From Chryseobacterium formosum (lineage in GTDB: Bacteria; Bacteroidota; Bacteroidia; Flavobacteriales; Weeksellaceae), in contig NZ_JAOVZW010000002.1 of NCBI RefSeq assembly GCF_026460885.1, forward strand, positions 1 to 64,000: 64,000 nucleotides of DNA, given 5' to 3'. This document shows, one piece after another, positions 61,049 to 64,000 of the stretch (position 1 is its first letter; the number at the start of each line of letters is the position of its first letter). The notes under the pieces were generated by a model. It saw nothing but the letters and a program-made list of their open reading frames with translations, was not told the DNA's origin and did not search any database. The position numbers and the translations under genes were made by a program.

Positions 61049-62200
61049 ATGATTCGTTTCGTTCTCATTCTCATCCTGTTTATTCTTTCTCTTGTAAATT
61101 TCTTTTCTGTACCGAGTCAGAGTACATGGTATGTAGGGATTGCGGTTCCCGAATTTCCTTGGGTTTTCATGTTGGTTTCCATTGCTTTATTGATTTGGAG
61201 CTGGTATTCCAAAAAATTGAGAACAGTGTCAATTATTCTAAGTGTAATAACTTTTATAATTCTCACATCACCTATTGTGCGGGCATACAATGTTGGAAGC
61301 CATTTAGCAAAAGATCTCGAAAATTCTTTTGGTGTAAAAAAAGATGCCGATATGATTGGTTTTCATCAGAAAAACCCATTTAGTTTTTTTCAGATGTTTA
61401 CAGGAAATGGTGCAGAGAAAATTCCCTTTAAAACGTATCATTTTGCAAAACCTTCTGGTGTAGATCTTACATTAAATTTCACTCCATCTTCAATTCCGGG
61501 TCTTCGTCCATGTTTAATTGTAGTTCATGGTGGCTCTTGGAAGCAGGGTGATAACAGCGAAATAGCTGCTGTAAATAATTATTTTGCCAATGCAGGTTAT
61601 CAGGTTGCAACGATTAATTACAGATTGGCTCCCAAATTTCCCAGTCCGGCGCAACAGGAAGATTTACATTCTGCATTCAAATGGATTCGTCAGCATTCAA
61701 CTGAACTGAAGGTTGATACTACAAATTTTGTTTTGATGGGAAGATCTGCAGGTGCATCAATTGTCTTAACGATGGCTTATACGGGTAAGGAAAATGGAGT
61801 AAAAGGTGTTGCTGCTTTTTACGGAGCAATCAATATGCCGTGGAGTTATAAAAATCCCGATAATCCTTTAATCATGGACTCCAGAGAAGTACAGAGAGAT
61901 TTTTTAGGAGGAACACCCGAACAGGTTCCTGAAAAATATATTGCCGAATCACCGATTTATCATGTCAATGCAAAAACAACTCCAACCTTACTTGCTCATG
62001 GTTGTTTGGATGCTCACGTTTGGCATATTCAAAGTGAAATGCTGAAAAAAGAACTAGATAAACATCATGTGAAAAATTATCTCCTCACCATTCCCTGGGG
62101 AACGCATGGTTTTGAATATAACTTAAATGGTCCTGCAGGACAATTATCGATGTATTCTGTAGAGCGATTCTTTTATTCTGTGACGCAGATGAAAAGATAA
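61049..62200 (+). CDS. Membrane-anchored alpha/beta hydrolase (BD-FAE/HSL type)
   Basis: 383 residues. Three N-terminal helices (about 2-85) are followed by an esterase domain with the oxyanion-hole motif VVHGGSW, nucleophile Ser233 in MGRSAGAS, an acid (DAHVW) and the catalytic histidine in WGTHGFEY. The order and spacing are those of hormone-sensitive-lipase-like or BD-FAE esterases. The substrate is unknown; the membrane anchor suggests lipid-like or surface substrates. The 269-bp gap before it (60780-61048) shows no further feature. Confidence 0.86.
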   Translation: MIRFVLILILFILSLVNFFSVPSQSTWYVGIAVPEFPWVFMLVSIALLIWSWYSKKLRTVSIILSVITFIILTSPIVRAYNVGSHLAKDLENSFGVKKDADMIGFHQKNPFSFFQMFTGNGAEKIPFKTYHFAKPSGVDLTLNFTPSSIPGLRPCLIVVHGGSWKQGDNSEIAAVNNYFANAGYQVATINYRLAPKFPSPAQQEDLHSAFKWIRQHSTELKVDTTNFVLMGRSAGASIVLTMAYTGKENGVKGVAAFYGAINMPWSYKNPDNPLIMDSREVQRDFLGGTPEQVPEKYIAESPIYHVNAKTTPTLLAHGCLDAHVWHIQSEMLKKELDKHHVKNYLLTIPWGTHGFEYNLNGPAGQLSMYSVERFFYSVTQMKR

Positions 62201-62333
62201 TAGGCAGAGTTTAAATATTATTTTTCTGGTGTAAATGTTTACTGCTGGGTCATAGTCTGATTTGAAAAGCAACCCTAAACCACAGGACAATATTTGTATT
62301 GCTTTCTTCTACATTAGCTGAAAATCAAATAGA

Positions 62334-63419
62334 ATGAGCCCATCAAAATACACACGCAGAGATTTTTTGCAAACTTCAGCCTTGGGAATCGCTTCGGTGT
62401 TCTTCGGTTCCTCATTTACCAATGCATTTGATTTTTCTGAGAAACCTTATTTTAAACTAAAACCGATTGGCCGTTCATTAGAACTTGAAGGCTATTACAT
62501 TTGGTGCTCTTCTCCTATTTGGGGAGAAGATGGAAAAGTTCATCTTTTTTATTCGCGCTGGAAAAAAGAAAAAGGAATGGGAGGTTGGCTCAATGGTTCT
62601 GAAATCTGTCGTGCAGAAGCCAATTCACCATTTGAAAAGTTTGAACATAAACAGATTATTCTCAGTCCGAGAGGCGAAGGTTTTTGGGATGCAACAACTT
62701 GCCACAATCCGTTAATTAAAAAAGTAGACGACCAATATTATCTGTTTTTTATGGGGAATTCCAACGGAAAAACCAATACAAAAAGAATAGGATTGGCTGT
62801 CTCTAAAAGTCTTGATGGAGAATGGACGAGACCTGAACAACCATTGCTTTTACCCGGGAAAGAAGGTTCGTGGGATGATCATTGTACTACAAATCCGGCT
62901 TTCGTAAAAGGAAACGACGGAAAATACTGGCTTTTTTATAAATCGTGGAATACCAAAGAATACGAAACTCAAAAAGGAACAGTCCGCGGAAATCGTAAAT
63001 ACGGTTTAGCAAAAGCTTTGAAACCTGAAGGTCCATATATTAAAGTTTCAGAAAATCCCGTGATTGATTTTTCAAGTCTTCCAAATAATGCTCAATTGGA
63101 AGATGCTTTTGTCTGGAAACAAAAAGGGAAATTCCACATGATTGCAAGAGATATGGGATTTTATAATCATGAGTACGGTTTGCATTTAACCTCAAAAGAT
63201 GGCACAGAATGGACAAAACCCGAAGTCGCATATTTAGATTTAAAACAGTACATCACTGAAGCTGAACCTCCGAAACATTTAAAACGATTCGGAAGATTAG
63301 AACGACCAATGATTTTGTTTGATAAAGACGGTAAAACTCCAAAGTTTTTATTCGGAGCCACACAGGGTGGAAGTTTTGAAACTTCTACGACTTTTGTGTT
63401 TGAGATTTTAAATCGCTAG
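62334..63419 (+). CDS. Tat-exported glycoside-hydrolase-like five-bladed propeller protein
   Basis: 361 residues with a twin-arginine signal (TRRDFLQTSALG, Arg8-Arg9) and a short hydrophobic stretch. The body has the repeated beta-strand pattern of GH43/GH32-like propellers (for example YYIWCSSPIWGEDGKVHLFY, DDQYYLFFMGNSNG, WDATTCHNPLI). Such proteins act on plant or algal polysaccharides or sugar esters. The fold call is from strand pattern; the catalytic residues were not mapped. Followed by a terminator. Confidence 0.75.
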   Translation: MSPSKYTRRDFLQTSALGIASVFFGSSFTNAFDFSEKPYFKLKPIGRSLELEGYYIWCSSPIWGEDGKVHLFYSRWKKEKGMGGWLNGSEICRAEANSPFEKFEHKQIILSPRGEGFWDATTCHNPLIKKVDDQYYLFFMGNSNGKTNTKRIGLAVSKSLDGEWTRPEQPLLLPGKEGSWDDHCTTNPAFVKGNDGKYWLFYKSWNTKEYETQKGTVRGNRKYGLAKALKPEGPYIKVSENPVIDFSSLPNNAQLEDAFVWKQKGKFHMIARDMGFYNHEYGLHLTSKDGTEWTKPEVAYLDLKQYITEAEPPKHLKRFGRLERPMILFDKDGKTPKFLFGATQGGSFETSTTFVFEILNR

Positions 63420-63445
63420 TTTTTTAATTCATATAGATTTTGTTT

Positions 63446-63475
63446 AAACCATCACGATTTTGTTGATGGTTTTTT
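63446..63475 (+). terminator. Terminator after the propeller protein gene
   Basis: AAACCATCA (63446-63454) pairs perfectly with TGATGGTTT (63464-63472), followed by TTTTT. Confidence 0.88.
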
Positions 63476-63519
63476 ATTTTAAAGATTTTTAATGCTATGC
63501 TCTCAAGGTTATATTAGAT

Positions 63520-63660
63520 ACGAATTTATATTTCCGTTCGCCAGTACACTTCGTTCAGCAATGGTTAAATCCTAACTTCGCTGAGTGAAGCGTCTTTGCG
63601 AACGTAAATGAAACAATTAAAAGTTCAAAAATCTTTGCGGACTTTGCGTTAAAGTTATAC
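63520..63660. repeat. Dispersed repeat, family C, copy 2
   Basis: GCTGAGTGAAGCGTCTTTGC at 63580-63599 and CTTTGCGGACTTTGCGTTAA near 63633-63652 repeat, in the same order, the words found at 15671-15690 and 15727-15746. Intergenic in both cases. Confidence 0.65.
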
Positions 63661-63684
63661 AGTGAAAAATCAAATTTATTTTAA

Positions 63685-63692
63685 TATTTTTG
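63685..63692 (+). promoter_or_regulatory. Putative -7 box of the arginase-family gene
   Basis: TATTTTTG, 23 bp before ATG 63716, matches TAnnTTTG. No clear -33 element. Confidence 0.45.
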
Positions 63693-63715
63693 AGCATTAA
63701 TAAGTATTTGAGCAC

Positions 63716-64000
63716 ATGGATTTTGAAGATTTTATCATTTCACCCAGAAATTTCAGGACAGAAAACTGGCAAATCGGAAATAAAATTACCAAGGATATAA
63801 AAGAAGACAGCATTGTTTTGCTTTTCGTTTCCGATTACAGAGGTGCAAATGGCGATGCAGAAGTGCAGGATTTTACAGCGGTTAGAAAAGAATTTTACAA
63901 ACTTTCACAGCTTGATTTTGAAATTCCGATTGTGGATTTGGGAGACTTGGTTTCCGGGAAATCGGTACAGGATTCTCATTATATTTTGCAGGAAGTTTTG
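63716..64000 (+). CDS. Arginase-family protein, N-terminal part (formimidoylglutamase-like)
   Basis: Partial: 95 codons are visible and the frame runs off the window. The segment DSIVLLFVSDYRGANGDAEV, followed by FTAVRKEFYKLS and IPIVDLGDL, resembles the N-terminal third of ureohydrolases of the formimidoylglutamase/agmatinase group in Bacteroidetes, although the metal-binding motifs lie beyond the edge. The ATG at 63716 is supported by a nearby -7 box. Confidence 0.75.
   Translation, partial: MDFEDFIISPRNFRTENWQIGNKITKDIKEDSIVLLFVSDYRGANGDAEVQDFTAVRKEFYKLSQLDFEIPIVDLGDLVSGKSVQDSHYILQEVL

Noticed and set aside
1..64000. tRNA or rRNA genes and insertion sequences
   Set aside because: Reading all larger gaps gave no cloverleaf with a 3' CCA-type end, no rRNA landmark and no transposase frame. 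A tRNA scan would be needed for certainty.

Overview
The window looks like a chromosomal segment of a flavobacterium close to Chryseobacterium. The support is low GC, flavobacterial promoter boxes of the form TAnnTTTG, several non-ATG starts, lipoproteins, type IX secretion (T9SS) C-terminal tails, a type-2 isoleucyl-tRNA synthetase, and above all a flexirubin pigment locus that includes a tyrosine ammonia-lyase very like the characterised Flavobacterium johnsoniae enzyme. I saw no rRNA, tRNA, CRISPR array, transposase or integrase. All family assignments come from reading the sequence; no database search was run.

Layout. (1) 0-7 kb, minus strand: housekeeping block with trpS, a SanA/YdcF-like protein, lspA, three small genes including a DksA/TraR-like regulator without its zinc ligands, and ileS. 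(2) 7.3-19.2 kb, mostly plus: first arm of the flexirubin locus, with a PaaK-like adenylating enzyme, a secreted protein of unknown role, a divergent halogenase-like flavoenzyme, then an operon of tyrosine ammonia-lyase, FabG, ketosynthase, ACP, LpxL-like acyltransferase, CrtI-like FAD oxidoreductase and C45 acyltransferase lipoprotein, closed by a terminator. (3) 19.4-22.5 kb: an apparently unrelated pair, a diheme cytochrome c lipoprotein and an ASPIC/UnbV T9SS protein. (4) 22.5-36.2 kb, minus: second arm, with GT2-DUF2062, dehydratase, LolA and LolB-like proteins, deacetylase, KS/CLF pair, second ACP, KS-like protein, third KS, thioesterase, ABC-2 exporter, BtrH-like acyltransferase and a small HTH-like protein. 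A lone lipoprotein gene sits inside it. (5) 36.4-40.5 kb: M16 protease and small hypotheticals. (6) 40.5-47.3 kb, minus: third arm, with an MMPL-PlsC fusion, darA, darB and two hot-dog proteins, between a good promoter and a terminator. (7) 47.4-54.6 kb, plus: EpsG and GT-C-like membrane proteins and a large duplicated T9SS protein. (8) 54.6-64 kb: topA, a DUF6705-like lipoprotein, a Gly-linker lipoprotein with a JAMM-like motif, an XRE regulator with helically phased direct repeats, a palindrome cluster, an esterase, a Tat-exported sugar-active enzyme and the start of an arginase-family gene.

How the genes fit together. The lyase makes 4-coumarate, which the ligase probably activates. ACPs, ketosynthases, FabG and hot-dog dehydratases extend it to an aryl polyene. 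DarB and DarA build the dialkylresorcinol. One of several acyltransferase-like proteins (BtrH-like, C45, LpxL-like, PlsC) should join the two halves as an ester, and the ABC, MMPL and Lol-like proteins should move the pigment to the outer membrane.

The points most worth a second look are the swapped HIGH motif (GIHH) in IleRS, the unresolved ester-forming enzyme, a dispersed palindrome translated as the N-terminus of the C45 lipoprotein, the 11-bp direct repeats upstream of the XRE gene, and the JAMM-like lipoprotein locus.
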